Of a DNA stretch of 64,000 nt, positions 7,226 through 16,192 are shown one piece after another (position 1 is the stretch's first letter; every line of letters begins with the position of its first letter). The DNA comes from Aliitabrizicola sp041905595 (GTDB lineage: Bacteria; Pseudomonadota; Alphaproteobacteria; Rhodobacterales; Rhodobacteraceae): assembly GCA_041905595.1 (NCBI GenBank), contig JAYRKT010000010.1, forward strand, positions 1-64,000, written 5' to 3'. A model generated the notes under the pieces. That model was not told the DNA's origin and did not search any database. It saw nothing but the letters and a program-made list of their open reading frames with translations. A program made the position numbers and the translations under genes.

Positions 7226-9886
7226 CTACAGTGCCGCTTTAAGATAGGGGGCTGTGAGACTGCCTTCCGCTTCCGCAACTATGCCGGGGACGCCGCTGGC
7301 AACGATGCGGCCGCCATCTTCCCCTGCCCCCGGTCCCAGATCGATGACCCAATCCACCTGCGTGATGGCGCGCATGTCATGTTCGACGACGACGACCGTA
7401 TTGCCGGCGTCGACGAGGCCCTGCAGATGTTGCATCAGCCGGTCCGCATCGGAGGGGTGAAGCCCCGAAGTTGGCTCGTCGAGGATGTAGATCGTGTTGC
7501 CGCGTTGAGCGCGTTGCAGTTCAGTCGCCAGCTTGATGCGCTGAGCCTCCCCGCCAGACAGCTCGGTTGCCGGCTGACCGAGCCTCAGATAGCCAAGACC
7601 GATCTCCCGCAGCACGTCCAGGGAGCGCATCACAGACGCCTCGCCAGCGAAGAAATCGCACGCATCGTCCACCGTCAGTTCGAGCACCTGGGCGATATTG
7701 CGCCCGTTCCATTCGACTTCGAGCGTTTGCGGATTGTAGCGAGAGCCATGACAGGTCGAGCACGGCGCAAAAACGCTTGGCAGGAACAGCAGCTCCACCA
7801 TGACGTATCCCTCGCCCTCGCACACAGGGCAGCGGCCTTGCGCGACGTTGAACGAGAACCTTCCCGGGCTGTAGCGCCGCCGGCGGGCGAGCGGCGTATC
7901 AGCGAAGATCCTTCGCACATGGTCGAACATGCCGCTGTAGGTAGCTAGGTTCGAGCGCGGCGTGCGTCCGATCGGTTTCTGATCGACCCGCACCAGCCTG
8001 CGAACGTGCTCCATGCCTGCGACAATGCGTCCTTCAGTATCGTTCTGAGCAACATCGAGCAGCGGATCGATATCCTCCTCCGCGGCCACGGGGGAGCCGC
8101 CGAGCTGTTCCGTGACGAGCTCGGGCAGCGCCTGACTGACGAGACTGGATTTGCCCGATCCCGAAACGCCGGTGACAGCGGTGAAGCAGCCGATGGGGAA
8201 TTCGACGTCGAGACCTTGAAGATTGTTACGCCTGATCCCTTCCAGGCGTAGCCATGCCTTGGGATCGCGCGGTGTGCGCTCACTGCGGAGCGGCTCTGCG
8301 AACAGGTAGCGGCGGGTGATCGAAGTCTCGACGTCGGCAAGCCCCTCTATCGGCCCGCTGTAGAGGACTTCTCCGCCCTTTTCCCCGGCTCCTGGCCCAA
8401 CATCGACGAGCCATTCGGCGTGACGGATCACGTCGAGATCATGTTCGACGACGAACAGGGAGTTGCCCGCCGCCTTGAGACGCTCGAGGATAGTGAGCAA
8501 GGCTTCCCCATCTGCCGGGTGCAACCCTGCCGAAGGCTCGTCAAGCACATAGACCACGCCGAAAAGCTGTGACGACAATTGGGTGGCAAGGCGCAAGCGC
8601 TGCAGCTCTCCGGAGGAGAGCGTCGGCGTGCTGCGATCGAGCGATATGTAGCCAAGGCCAAGATCGATCAGCGGCTCGAGCCGCTCGATCAATTCGCAGG
8701 CAAGGCGTTGGGCGGCGATCCGCTTTTCGTCGGAGAGATTTGGCGTGCGGCGCACGTCGGGCGCGCTCTTGTGCGCAGAGCCGCCCGCCGCAACCCGTTG
8801 TTCGACCGCTGCATCGCGCGCTGCTTTTTCCAGAACATGGCCCTTTGAGGGGGCGGAGACCGCCCCATATTCGCCCCGCGCGAGGGGCGTGAGCAAGTCC
8901 TTCAGCTTGAGCACCGTCAGGTCGCCGAACTCGGCAATGTCGAGGCCGGCGAATTTGACCGACAGGGCTTCGCGCTTCAGGCGCTTGCCGTCACAGGTCG
9001 GGCAATCGCGGCCGATAATATATTGCGAGACGCGCTTCTTCATCAGCGCGCTCTTTGTGTTGGCGAAGGTTTCCAGCACATAGCGGCGCGCGCCGGTGAA
9101 GGTGCCCTGGTAGCTCGGCTCCATGCGGCGCTTGAGGGCCGTCCGGGTCTGTTCGGGCGTCAGGCCCGCATAAACCGGCACCGTCGGCGCCTCGTCAGTG
9201 AAGAGGATCCAGTCGCGATCCTTTTTCGGCAGGTCGCGCCATGGTGTATCGACGTCATAGCCGAGCGAAACGAGGATGTCGCGCAGGTTCTGGCCATGCC
9301 AGGCGGTCGGCCAGGCGGCGATCGCCCGGTCGCGAATGGTGAGGCTGTCGTCAGGCACCATCGTTTCTTCGGTCGCGTCATATACGCGGCCGATGCCGTG
9401 GCAAGTCGCGCAGGCCCCTGCGACCGTGTTGGGGGAGAAATCCTCCGCATAGAGCATGGGCTGATGGCGCGGATATTCGCCGACGCGCGAATAGAGCATC
9501 CGCACCAGGCTGGAGAGCGTCGTCACGCTGCCGACCGAGGATCGCGCGTTGGCCGAGCCGCGCTGCTGCTGCAACGCGACCGCAGGCGGCAATCCGTCAA
9601 TCGCGTCGACCTCCGGCACGCCCGCCTGGTCGATCAGGCGACGGGCATAGGGCGCAACCGATTCCAGATAACGCCGCTGCGCTTCGGCATAAAGGGTGCC
9701 GAACGCGAGCGATGACTTGCCCGAGCCCGATATCCCTGTGAACACCACGAAGGCGTCGCGCGGTACATCGACGTCAACATTCTTGAGGTTGTTCTGGCGC
9801 GCGCCGCGGACCTGCACGCACGCGGGCGGCCCCGCAAGCCCATGATCGGTGGCCGCCGTCGCCGCGTGTATATCCTTGCTCTTCAA
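7226..9886 (-). CDS. UvrA-like excinuclease ABC subunit A (short, UvrA2-type)
   Basis: An 886-residue ABC-type ATPase with two nucleotide-binding domains. The Walker A motifs are GISGSGKS near residue 52 and GVSGSGKSS in the second half; signature motifs are LSSGELQRL and LSGGEAQRI, and both Walker B/D-loops read VLDEPSAGLHP and ILDEPTSGLHP. Cysteine pairs of zinc modules are visible: CATCHG, CPTCDG, CPVCEGEG and CSTCHG. It is shorter than housekeeping UvrA (about 940), fitting the class II proteins that are associated with DNA-damage or drug tolerance and often lack part of the UvrB-binding region. The start codon is TTG at 9886 with AGGAAG before it; no closer ATG exists. No uvrB or uvrC is nearby. 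Confidence 0.82.
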   Translation of the reverse strand: MKSKDIHAATAATDHGLAGPPACVQVRGARQNNLKNVDVDVPRDAFVVFTGISGSGKSSLAFGTLYAEAQRRYLESVAPYARRLIDQAGVPEVDAIDGLPPAVALQQQRGSANARSSVGSVTTLSSLVRMLYSRVGEYPRHQPMLYAEDFSPNTVAGACATCHGIGRVYDATEETMVPDDSLTIRDRAIAAWPTAWHGQNLRDILVSLGYDVDTPWRDLPKKDRDWILFTDEAPTVPVYAGLTPEQTRTALKRRMEPSYQGTFTGARRYVLETFANTKSALMKKRVSQYIIGRDCPTCDGKRLKREALSVKFAGLDIAEFGDLTVLKLKDLLTPLARGEYGAVSAPSKGHVLEKAARDAAVEQRVAAGGSAHKSAPDVRRTPNLSDEKRIAAQRLACELIERLEPLIDLGLGYISLDRSTPTLSSGELQRLRLATQLSSQLFGVVYVLDEPSAGLHPADGEALLTILERLKAAGNSLFVVEHDLDVIRHAEWLVDVGPGAGEKGGEVLYSGPIEGLADVETSITRRYLFAEPLRSERTPRDPKAWLRLEGIRRNNLQGLDVEFPIGCFTAVTGVSGSGKSSLVSQALPELVTEQLGGSPVAAEEDIDPLLDVAQNDTEGRIVAGMEHVRRLVRVDQKPIGRTPRSNLATYSGMFDHVRRIFADTPLARRRRYSPGRFSFNVAQGRCPVCEGEGYVMVELLFLPSVFAPCSTCHGSRYNPQTLEVEWNGRNIAQVLELTVDDACDFFAGEASVMRSLDVLREIGLGYLRLGQPATELSGGEAQRIKLATELQRAQRGNTIYILDEPTSGLHPSDADRLMQHLQGLVDAGNTVVVVEHDMRAITQVDWVIDLGPGAGEDGGRIVASGVPGIVAEAEGSLTAPYLKAAL

Positions 9887-10105
9887 TTCAGTCTTCCTGA
9901 CATATCCGCCCGTGCGGCCGCTGTTTCATCACGGTCGGGGTAACGGATGAATGTATTTCCGGGCCAATACATGCAAGGGCCATAGCCCCATGTTGCGCTG
10001 AGACAGGTCTGGCACGCGGTGAGAAGCGATCATGCTCTCAAGCCTGCGCCACATGCAACGAGGGCATGGGCGCTGAGGGTCCGATCCTGTGTCCGGGAGG
10101 GAGGA

Positions 10106-10127
10106 GGGGAGCAATCGCTCGCTCCCC
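10106..10127 (-). terminator. Hairpin downstream of the MDR oxidoreductase gene
   Basis: Seven-base perfect arms (GGGGAGC and GCTCCCC, 10106-10112 and 10121-10127) begin 13 bp after the stop of the minus-strand gene at 10140. There is no T-run. Probable transcription end of that gene. Confidence 0.45.
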
Positions 10128-10139
10128 CAGGTTTGCCGG

Positions 10140-11129
10140 TCAGACCGTAACGACCACCTTGCCGATCTGGTCGTTCGATTCGAGGAAGCGGTGCGCGTCC
10201 TGGATGGCGTCGAGCGGGAAAGTGCGCGCGATCCGCGGCTTGAGCGCGCCAGATTCCAGCCCCGCCACGATGAACGCCTTGGCACGATCAAGGGCGGCAT
10301 CGTCCGAGACGATCTCGCTGTAGAGATAACCCTTGATCGTGAGGCTCTTGCCCAGAACGGAGAACAACGGGAACGGCGTCGGCTCGCCGCTGAGCGCGCC
10401 ATATTCGAGCAGGATGCCACCGCGCGCCATGCTCGCGGTCAGCGGCTCGAACGACGGGCCTCCGACCGGATCGAGCACCACGCGCGCACCTGCACCATCG
10501 GTAATCTCCATCACCTTTGCGACCAGATCTTCTTCCTCGGTCGCGACGACATGATGTGCACCGGCATCAAGGAGGGCCTGGCGCTTGGCGCTGGTCCGCG
10601 TCGTCGCGATCACCGTCGCGCCGACCATCCGCGCAATCTGGAAGGCAGCAAGGCCGACGCTGCTGGAAGCAGCGGTGACGATGACGAAATCGCCCTCGCC
10701 GAGCTTCGCCTGCTCCACCAGCGCGCCCCAAGCGGTGACATATTGCATCCACACGGCCGCCGCTTCCTCGAACGACAACGCCGCCGGATGCTTGACGACA
10801 AGGCGGGCGGGCACGTTGGCGATCTCGCCATAGGTGCCCCAGCGCGCGATATCGAGCGGGGGGATGACGCTGACGGCTTCGCCTTCCGCAAACCCGGTCA
10901 CGTCCGCGCCAACCGTAACGACGGTGCCGGCGGCCTCGTAGCCGAGGCGGCTCGGGAACTCGGCTTCCTGAAGGTAGGCGTGGTTGCGGAACATCACTTC
11001 GGCGCGGTTTATACCTATCGCCTTGACCGCGATCTGCACTTCGTCGGCCGCGGGCGCGGGCACGGCCACATCTTCAATCTTGAGGACGCTGGCGTCGCCA
11101 TATTCGTGGATACGAACGATGCGGCTCAT
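10140..11129 (-). CDS. Zinc-independent MDR oxidoreductase (NADPH:quinone reductase-like)
   Basis: A 329-residue medium-chain dehydrogenase/reductase. The N-terminal catalytic domain carries GINRAEVMFRN and PSRLGYEAAGTV; the Rossmann domain contains VTAASSSVGLAAFQIA and a later LLEYGALSG. The cysteine set of the structural zinc site is absent, so it belongs with the quinone-oxidoreductase/enoyl-reductase-like branch that reduces quinones or alpha,beta-unsaturated carbonyls with NADPH. It is divergent from a TetR gene, with paired operator-like sites in between, and is probably the target of that regulator. Substrate unknown. Confidence 0.8.
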   Translation of the reverse strand: MSRIVRIHEYGDASVLKIEDVAVPAPAADEVQIAVKAIGINRAEVMFRNHAYLQEAEFPSRLGYEAAGTVVTVGADVTGFAEGEAVSVIPPLDIARWGTYGEIANVPARLVVKHPAALSFEEAAAVWMQYVTAWGALVEQAKLGEGDFVIVTAASSSVGLAAFQIARMVGATVIATTRTSAKRQALLDAGAHHVVATEEEDLVAKVMEITDGAGARVVLDPVGGPSFEPLTASMARGGILLEYGALSGEPTPFPLFSVLGKSLTIKGYLYSEIVSDDAALDRAKAFIVAGLESGALKPRIARTFPLDAIQDAHRFLESNDQIGKVVVTV

Positions 11130-11148
11130 GGGACACTCCTTGATTATT

Positions 11149-11208
11149 GAATGATCGTTCTGTATCGGTATGAGCCACCTGCTTCAAGATATTATTTATC
11201 GATCATTC
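11149..11208. promoter_or_regulatory. Paired inverted operator-like sites between MDR gene and tetR
   Basis: GAATGATCGTTC (11149-11160, a near-perfect palindrome) lies just upstream of the MDR start, and CGATCATTC (11200-11208) repeats its first nine bases in inverted orientation just upstream of the tetR start. The two copies sit about 45 bp apart in a 96-bp divergent promoter. This is the usual arrangement for TetR autoregulation. Binding is inference. Confidence 0.5.
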
Positions 11209-11225
11209 CATATCGGGCAGCAGAC

Positions 11226-11846
11226 ATGACAGACACGAAAGCCCGTCGGGGCGCAGGTCGCCCTCGCGTGTTCAACACTGACGCTGCGCTCGACAAGGCG
11301 GTGCGGCTATTCTGGCAGCGCGGCTACGAGGCGACTTCGATGGCCGATCTGGTGGCCGAGACTGGTGTCGCCGCCGCCAGTCTCTATGGAGCGTTTGACA
11401 ACAAGGCGGGGCTGTTCGCGGCGGCGATCGAGCGCTATGCCGCGACGTTCAGCGTACACCTCTACGCACCCATCAACGATCCGGCGTTGTCCACCTTCGA
11501 GGCCGTCAAAGGCCTGCTGGAACGAGCGGCGTCATCTTTCTCGGAACCGGGAACGCCGGCCGGCTGCTTCATGTATTCGGCAGCGGCAGCCGTGTCGCCG
11601 GCGTCCGCCGCCGTCGAATGCCTGCTGCGCGACAAACGTATCGCAGCGGAGGCGCTCCTGATCGAGCGTCTGCAACGCGGCGCCGCCCAGGGCGAGCTTG
11701 CGGCCAATGCCGATCCGGCCGTCCTGGGCAAATTCATCAATACGGTCATGGAAGGCATGTCCGTTCAGGCGCGCGATGGCGCTACGATCAACGAACTGCT
11801 CTCCATCGCCAAAATGGCACTCGATCGATGGCCGGCAGCGGTGTGA
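11226..11846 (+). CDS. TetR/AcrR family transcriptional regulator
   Basis: A 206-residue protein with the N-terminal helix-turn-helix FWQRGYEATSMADLVAETG and VAAASLYGAFDNKAGLF of TetR proteins, followed by a helical ligand-binding domain (GCFMYSAAAAVSPASAAVE resembles the TetR_C branch often seen next to reductases). ATG 11226 is chosen because the helix-turn-helix then starts at the usual distance and because the earlier ATG at 11151 would lie inside the operator. It is divergent from the MDR oxidoreductase and likely represses it and itself until an electrophile or quinone binds. Confidence 0.85.
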   Translation: MTDTKARRGAGRPRVFNTDAALDKAVRLFWQRGYEATSMADLVAETGVAAASLYGAFDNKAGLFAAAIERYAATFSVHLYAPINDPALSTFEAVKGLLERAASSFSEPGTPAGCFMYSAAAAVSPASAAVECLLRDKRIAAEALLIERLQRGAAQGELAANADPAVLGKFINTVMEGMSVQARDGATINELLSIAKMALDRWPAAV

Positions 11847-12098
11847 TGGTGGAAGCGAGCTCGTCCTCGGTGTTCTTGCAACAAACCTGTGTCGACCTGC
11901 AGCAAAGCCCACTCCGACCGAAGTCCGCGTGCCCAAATCATCATCCCATTCCGGGAGACCGCAGCGTTCGACAGGATTTTCGAACAGCCGCGGAAAGTTG
12001 TAATACCAAGTATAGATATTTATTTGTGCGTGGCGGGGATCTACCTATCCGCTTCCCTCCGAACGAATAGCCGAACACATCTGATAGGACGAAAGCAC

Positions 12099-12929
12099 AT
12101 GAAACGCGTGACGCTGCCAGGCGGGGAAGTCGTTCCTTCAATGGGTCAAGGCACCTGGAAGATGGGCGAACGTGCCGAGCGGCGATCCGATGAAATCGCA
12201 GCGCTACGCGCCGGTGTCGAGTTGGGCCTGACGCTCATCGACACCGCCGAAATGTACGGCGACGGTGCGGCGGAAACGCTGATATGCGAGGCGCTGGGCA
12301 GCTTTCGCGACCAATTGTTCCTCGTCAGCAAGGCATATCCGCAGAATGCATCGCGCTCCCGCCTTGCCGGTGCGTGCGAGGCGAGCCTGAAGCGGCTCGG
12401 CACCGATCGGCTCGACCTCTACCTTCTCCACTGGCGGGGATCGGTGCCGCTCACTGAAACAGTGGAGGCATTGGAGACGCTGAAATTGGCGGGAAAAATT
12501 CGGCACTGGGGTGTCAGCAACCTCGATACCGATGATATGGACGAGCTTGTCGCTGCCGGCGGGGTTGGCTGCGTGACCGATCAGATCCTTTACAATCTGG
12601 TCCGTCGGGGCCCCGAACTGGACCTTTTGCCTTGGCTCGCCGAGCACAAAGTGCCGGTTATGGCGTATAGTCCGGTCGAGCAGGGACGACTTTCTACGCA
12701 CCCTGCTCTCGACAAAATTGCAGCCGAGATTGGTGCAACCCCTGTGCAGGTCGCACTTTCCTGGACATTGCGGCACGATGGCCTCATTGCCATCCCGAAA
12801 GCGAGTTCAGTCGCACATGTGCGGGAGAACCGCGCGGCCGCCGATATCGTTCTTTCCGATGCCCAAATTGCGACGCTCGACGCGGCATTTCCCAGGCCTC
12901 GCGACCGCCGTCCACTCGAGATGCTTTAG
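12099..12929 (+). CDS. Aldo/keto reductase
   Basis: A 276-residue TIM-barrel NADPH-dependent reductase. The catalytic tetrad can be read: D and Y in LIDTAEMYGDG, K in LVSKAYPQ, and H in YLLHWRG; the cofactor phosphate-binding end reads AIPKASS. The family reduces aldehydes and ketones. ATG 12099 begins the canonical MKRVTLPGGEVVPSMGQGTW; longer in-frame starts add non-family sequence. A weak AGGAC precedes it. It follows the tetR gene with a 252-bp spacer that holds no recognisable gene. Confidence 0.85.
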   Translation: MKRVTLPGGEVVPSMGQGTWKMGERAERRSDEIAALRAGVELGLTLIDTAEMYGDGAAETLICEALGSFRDQLFLVSKAYPQNASRSRLAGACEASLKRLGTDRLDLYLLHWRGSVPLTETVEALETLKLAGKIRHWGVSNLDTDDMDELVAAGGVGCVTDQILYNLVRRGPELDLLPWLAEHKVPVMAYSPVEQGRLSTHPALDKIAAEIGATPVQVALSWTLRHDGLIAIPKASSVAHVRENRAAADIVLSDAQIATLDAAFPRPRDRRPLEML

Positions 12930-12935
12930 CGTCAG

Positions 12936-13055
12936 ATGGCGATATTCTCTCTTGAAGGCACCGAGCGCAAACCGGATCGGCTGGAGGCGGTCAGCGATGC
13001 AGTGTTCGCGATCGCGATCACCCTTCCTGTGGTGGACCTGCACGCACCTAGTGTA
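12936..13055 (+). pseudogene. N-terminal fragment of a TMEM175/DUF1211 family membrane protein
   Basis: The first 40 codons read RLEAVSDAVFAIAITLPVVD, the first transmembrane helix and selectivity segment of bacterial TMEM175-like potassium channel proteins, which are normally about 200 residues. Family resemblance stops after DLHAP, at about 13050, where the sequence becomes the end of an IS630-type element. The open frame runs on to 13127 but codes for unrelated residues. The gene is broken by that insertion and later deletion. Confidence 0.6.
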
Positions 13056-13164
13056 CTGAATCTTACGCTTGCTACCTGTTCCCGCAGATACCATCGAGTG
13101 CATCGAGCGCGCGTCGTTCACGGGTGAGGATATCGTCGGCTGACTTGGTCCAAACAAAAGGCTT
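13050..13164 (-). pseudogene. C-terminal scrap of an IS630-family transposase
   Basis: On the minus strand, 13164 down to the stop at 13072-13074 reads KPFVWTKSADDILTRERRAL then DALDGICGNR. (P)KPFxWTKxADDIL is the typical C-terminal signature of IS630-type transposases. The sequence TAGTGTACTGAATC just beyond, at 13050, looks like the element end. The rest of the transposase is missing. The scrap sits exactly between the TMEM175 fragment and the arsR coding region, explaining the breakage of both. Confidence 0.55.
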
Positions 13165-13391
13165 CGGTCTCAAGGCCTTGGACAATCCCGCCCGGCTCGC
13201 AATCCTGGCGAAGCTCAAGGACCCGCGAAAAAGTTACCCTGAACAGGACGTTGATCCTGAGCAGGTTGGCGTCTGCGTGAGCATCATTCAGGAACAGGCT
13301 GGCCTGTCCCAGTCCACCGTTTCTCTGTACCTGACCGCTTTGCAGCGCGCCAAGCTGGTGACCTCGCAGCGCATCGGACCCTGGACCTATT
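13124..13391 (+). pseudogene. arsR-family regulator, 5' part (split by IS66)
   Basis: From GTG 13124 the frame gives LKALDNPARLAILAKLKDP, then SIIQEQAGLSQSTVSLYLTA and LVTSQRIGPWTY, a winged helix-turn-helix of ArsR/SmtB type. The first codons (to about 13164) belong to the IS630 scrap, so the original N-terminus has probably been replaced. At 13391 the coding sequence is interrupted by the IS66 element. Joining codon TAT at 13388-13390 to TAC at 16228-16230 restores WTYYKRHEENIAALLKELRD, the expected family ending. Confidence 0.75.
13384..13391. repeat. Left copy of the IS66 8-bp target-site duplication
   Basis: GACCTATT, identical to 16221-16228. It belongs to the arsR coding sequence. Confidence 0.85.
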
Positions 13392-13429
13392 GTATTCCTC
13401 CGGTGAAGGCCGCCTGACGGGTTTGGCGC

Positions 13430-13855
13430 TTGAGTGATAGCTCCGACCTTATGCGCGACCTTAAATTCGAACCCCCGATTGAAGTTTTGTCCGCGGCGGA
13501 CGGTGTCCGCCGGCGACATTGGAGCGATGCGGACAAGGTCCGGATCGTCGAGGAGAGTTTGACCGGAAAGCGGCAGGTGAGTGCCACGGCAAGACGGCAT
13601 GGCATTTCGCGGTCTCTGCTCACGGTCTGGCGCCGACAATACCGCACCGGGGAGCTTGGTGGCGACCGTTTGCCCTCCTTTATGCCACTGACGGTTTCTG
13701 CCGAGTTGCCAGGCACGATGTCCCCAAGGCCTGTGCCCCCGAACCCGGAAGCCCGGGTAGAGATTGCCCTGAGGAATGGACGCCAGCTTGTTGTGCCGGC
13801 CAACGTGGACCCGGAGGCGCTGGCCCGGCTCCTTTCCGTGGTAGATGGCCGATGA
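13430..13855 (+). CDS. tnpA: IS66 accessory protein TnpA
   Basis: A 141-residue protein with a helix-turn-helix start RRHWSDADKVRIVEESL, SATARRHGISRSLLTVWRRQ, typical of IS66 OrfA/TnpA proteins. The start is TTG 13430 or, more conservatively, ATG 13451. Its stop overlaps the tnpB start (ATGA), as usual for translational coupling in IS66. It is probably a DNA-binding helper of the transposase. Confidence 0.8.
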   Translation: MSDSSDLMRDLKFEPPIEVLSAADGVRRRHWSDADKVRIVEESLTGKRQVSATARRHGISRSLLTVWRRQYRTGELGGDRLPSFMPLTVSAELPGTMSPRPVPPNPEARVEIALRNGRQLVVPANVDPEALARLLSVVDGR

Positions 13856-14202
13856 TCGCGTTTCCGGCGGGAGTGACTGTCTGGATCGCGGGCGGCGTCA
13901 CCGACATGCGGCGAGGCATGAACACGCTGGCGCTGCAGGTTCAGCAAGGGCTCGGGCGGGATCCGCATGCGGGCGAGATATTCTGCTTCCGAGGGCGCCG
14001 TGGCGATCTGGTGAAATTGATATGGCATGACGGCGTCGGAATGTCGCTCTATATGAAGCGGCTCGAGGCAGGGAAGTTTATCTGGCCATCGAGCGGATCG
14101 GGCGAAGCGGTTCAGGTATCAGCGGCGCAGCTCGCCTATCTTCTCGAAGGCATTGACTGGCGAAATCCACGTTGGACACAAAGACCCGCAAAGGCAGGAT
14201 AA
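13852..14202 (+). CDS. tnpB: IS66 accessory protein TnpB
   Basis: A 116-residue protein with VWIAGGVTDMRRGMNTLA, EIFCFRGRRGDLVKLIWHD and GMSLYMKRLEAGKFIWP, the complete TnpB (IS66 Orf2) signature. ATG 13852 overlaps the tnpA stop. It is required together with TnpA and TnpC for IS66 movement in studied elements; its biochemical role is not settled. Confidence 0.85.
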   Translation: MIAFPAGVTVWIAGGVTDMRRGMNTLALQVQQGLGRDPHAGEIFCFRGRRGDLVKLIWHDGVGMSLYMKRLEAGKFIWPSSGSGEAVQVSAAQLAYLLEGIDWRNPRWTQRPAKAG

Positions 14203-14262
14203 TACAGTTTTATTTGCAGTTTTTGCGTAGGCCTGCCCCCGTCGGCGTGGTAAGGTCCTGCC

Positions 14263-15893
14263 ATGTCTGGGACCGCCTCCGAGCTCGAACAACTGCGCGC
14301 CGCGCTCGCCGCTGCCGAGGGGCGCGCTGCAGCTGCCGAGGCTGATCTCGCACAGGCCCGTGCGGTGGTCTCGACCTCGGAAGCGATGATCGCGGGGCTC
14401 AAGCTCGAGATCGCGCTGCTCCGCCGCGACAAGTACGGCCGGAGCGCGGAACGCACTGCCCGGCTCATCGACCAGCTGGAACTGCAGCTCGAGGAGCTGG
14501 TGGCCAACGCCGCAGAGGACAAGGCCCGGGCCGAACAGCAGTGGGGCAGACACAGGTCGCGGGCTTTGAGCGACGCAAGCCGGTGAAAAAACCCTTCCCC
14601 GACCACCTGTCGCGCGAACGGGTAGTGATCGAGGCGCCGACCGCCTGCAGCTGCTGTGGTTCCGGTCGCATCGTGAAGATGGGCGAGGACATCACCGAGA
14701 CGCTGGAGGTCATCCTTCGGCAATGGAAGGTGATCCAGACGGTCCGCGAGAAGTTCACATGTCGGGCTTGTGAGAAGATCAGCCAGCCCCCGGCGCCGTT
14801 CCACCCCGTTCCGCGGGGATGGGCCGGACCCAGCCTTCTGGCAATGATCATCTTCGAAAAGTACGGCCAGCATCAGCCCCTGAACCGTCAGGCCGAGCGG
14901 TATGCCCGGGAAGGCGTGGAGCTAAGCCTCTCGACGCTGGCCGACCAGGTCGGCGCCGTGACCGCATTGCTGGAACCTTTGCAGGCACTGATCGAGGCGC
15001 ATGTCCTGGCCGCCGAACGCCTTCATGGAGATGATACAACGGTACCGCTTCTTGCCCGCGGCGGAACAAAGACCGCGCGGCTCTGGACCTATGTTCGCGA
15101 TGACCGCCCCTTCTCCGGGACCGCCCCGCCGGCCGTTGTCTTCAAGTTCTCCTGCGATCGAGCGGGCGAACATCCACTTGGGCATTTGAAGGGCTGGCAA
15201 GGCATCCTGCAGGCCGACGCCTATGCCGGATACAACCAGCTCTACCAGGGTAATCGCAAGCCGGGCCCTGTTCTGCCCGCGCTATGCTGGTCGCATGCGC
15301 GCCGCAAGTTCTTCGAGCTTGCCGATGTCGAGGGCAACATCCGCAAAGGCAAGTCGCCTGAAGACATCTCGCCGATCGCCTTTGAAGCGGTGAAGCGGAT
15401 CGACAGGCTGTTCGAAATCGAGCGCGAGATCAGCGGCCTTGATGCCGCTGCCCGTCTGGAGGCGCGCCAGCGTCTGTCGGCGCCACTGGTGGGCGAACTG
15501 GAAGCATGGCTGCGGTCCGAACGGGCGCGGCTCTCGAAACATGCCAAAGTCGCCAAAGCGATCGATTACCTTCTGTCGACTGCGCACTGGCCCGGGTTCA
15601 CCCGATTTCTTCAGGACGGCCGGGTTTGCCTCAGCAACAATTGCGCGGTTCTTACACTGGGTGGGGGGGCTCTCGCCTTTATATCTGGCCTCTTGGGGGG
15701 CCCGGCGGGGGGTGCCCCCCGCGCCGCCGCCATGTACACGCTGATCGGCTCGGCGAAGCTGAACGGCATCGACCCGCAGGCCTGGCTTGCCGATGTCATC
15801 GCTCGCATCGCCGACCTGCCGGTCTCGCGGCTGCCTGAATTGCTTCCATGGAACTGGAACCAGCCGGAAGGCCGGTCAGCCGAGGCCGCCTGA
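14263..15893 (+). pseudogene. tnpC: IS66 transposase TnpC, frameshifted and altered at the catalytic end
   Basis: Two frames together make the transposase: 14263-14586 encodes the N-terminal coiled coil (ELEQLRAALAAAEGRAAAAE, then LRRDKYGRSAERTARLIDQL) and 14541-15893 the zinc-binding CSCCGSG block, the LHGDDTTVPLL and LQADAYAGYN catalytic aspartate regions and the C-terminus LPELLPWNWNQ. A frameshift lies near 14530-14545. The stretch 15645-15715 reads NNCAVLTLGGGALAFISG where the family has NNAAERALRG, so the catalytic glutamate is missing. The region has odd G-runs. The protein is unlikely to be active as read. Confidence 0.8.
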
Positions 15894-16192
15894 TGGCCCG
15901 CGTCACGCATCTCCTTGCTCTCGATGAAGTCGCCAGGAGGATCGGCGAGAACCCCGAGCTCATCGAGATTGTCAGCGCCAATTCCGACAACATCGACTAC
16001 GGCGAGATGATCTGGGTCGACAACGGTACCAAGGAAGGGATCAAGGCCTTCACAGACCGCGGCATCGAATGCCTGCAGGAGCTTATCGCAGACATCCGCA
16101 CCTGGGAGGGCGGGGTCCGCGAGTTCCTGCGTGACGAGCAATGCGAGCCCGACGTCATCGAACGCATCATGGCCGACGAGAGCAGGTGCTGA
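15893..16192 (+). CDS. Fourth ORF of the IS66 element, unknown function
   Basis: A 99-residue acidic protein whose ATG overlaps the tnpC stop (TGATG). It reads THLLALDEVARRIGENPELI, VSANSDNIDYGEMIWVDNG and later REFLRDEQCEPDVIERIMAD. It lies wholly inside the IS boundaries, so it is a passenger or accessory frame. From memory, similar small frames follow tnpC in some IS66 elements of alphaproteobacteria. No domain assignment is possible. Confidence 0.6.
   Translation: MARVTHLLALDEVARRIGENPELIEIVSANSDNIDYGEMIWVDNGTKEGIKAFTDRGIECLQELIADIRTWEGGVREFLRDEQCEPDVIERIMADESRC

Noticed and set aside
15657..15720. G-run palindrome in tnpC as a terminator or regulatory hairpin
   Set aside because: It lies inside the transposase coding region and replaces conserved residues, so mutation or read error is more likely than function.
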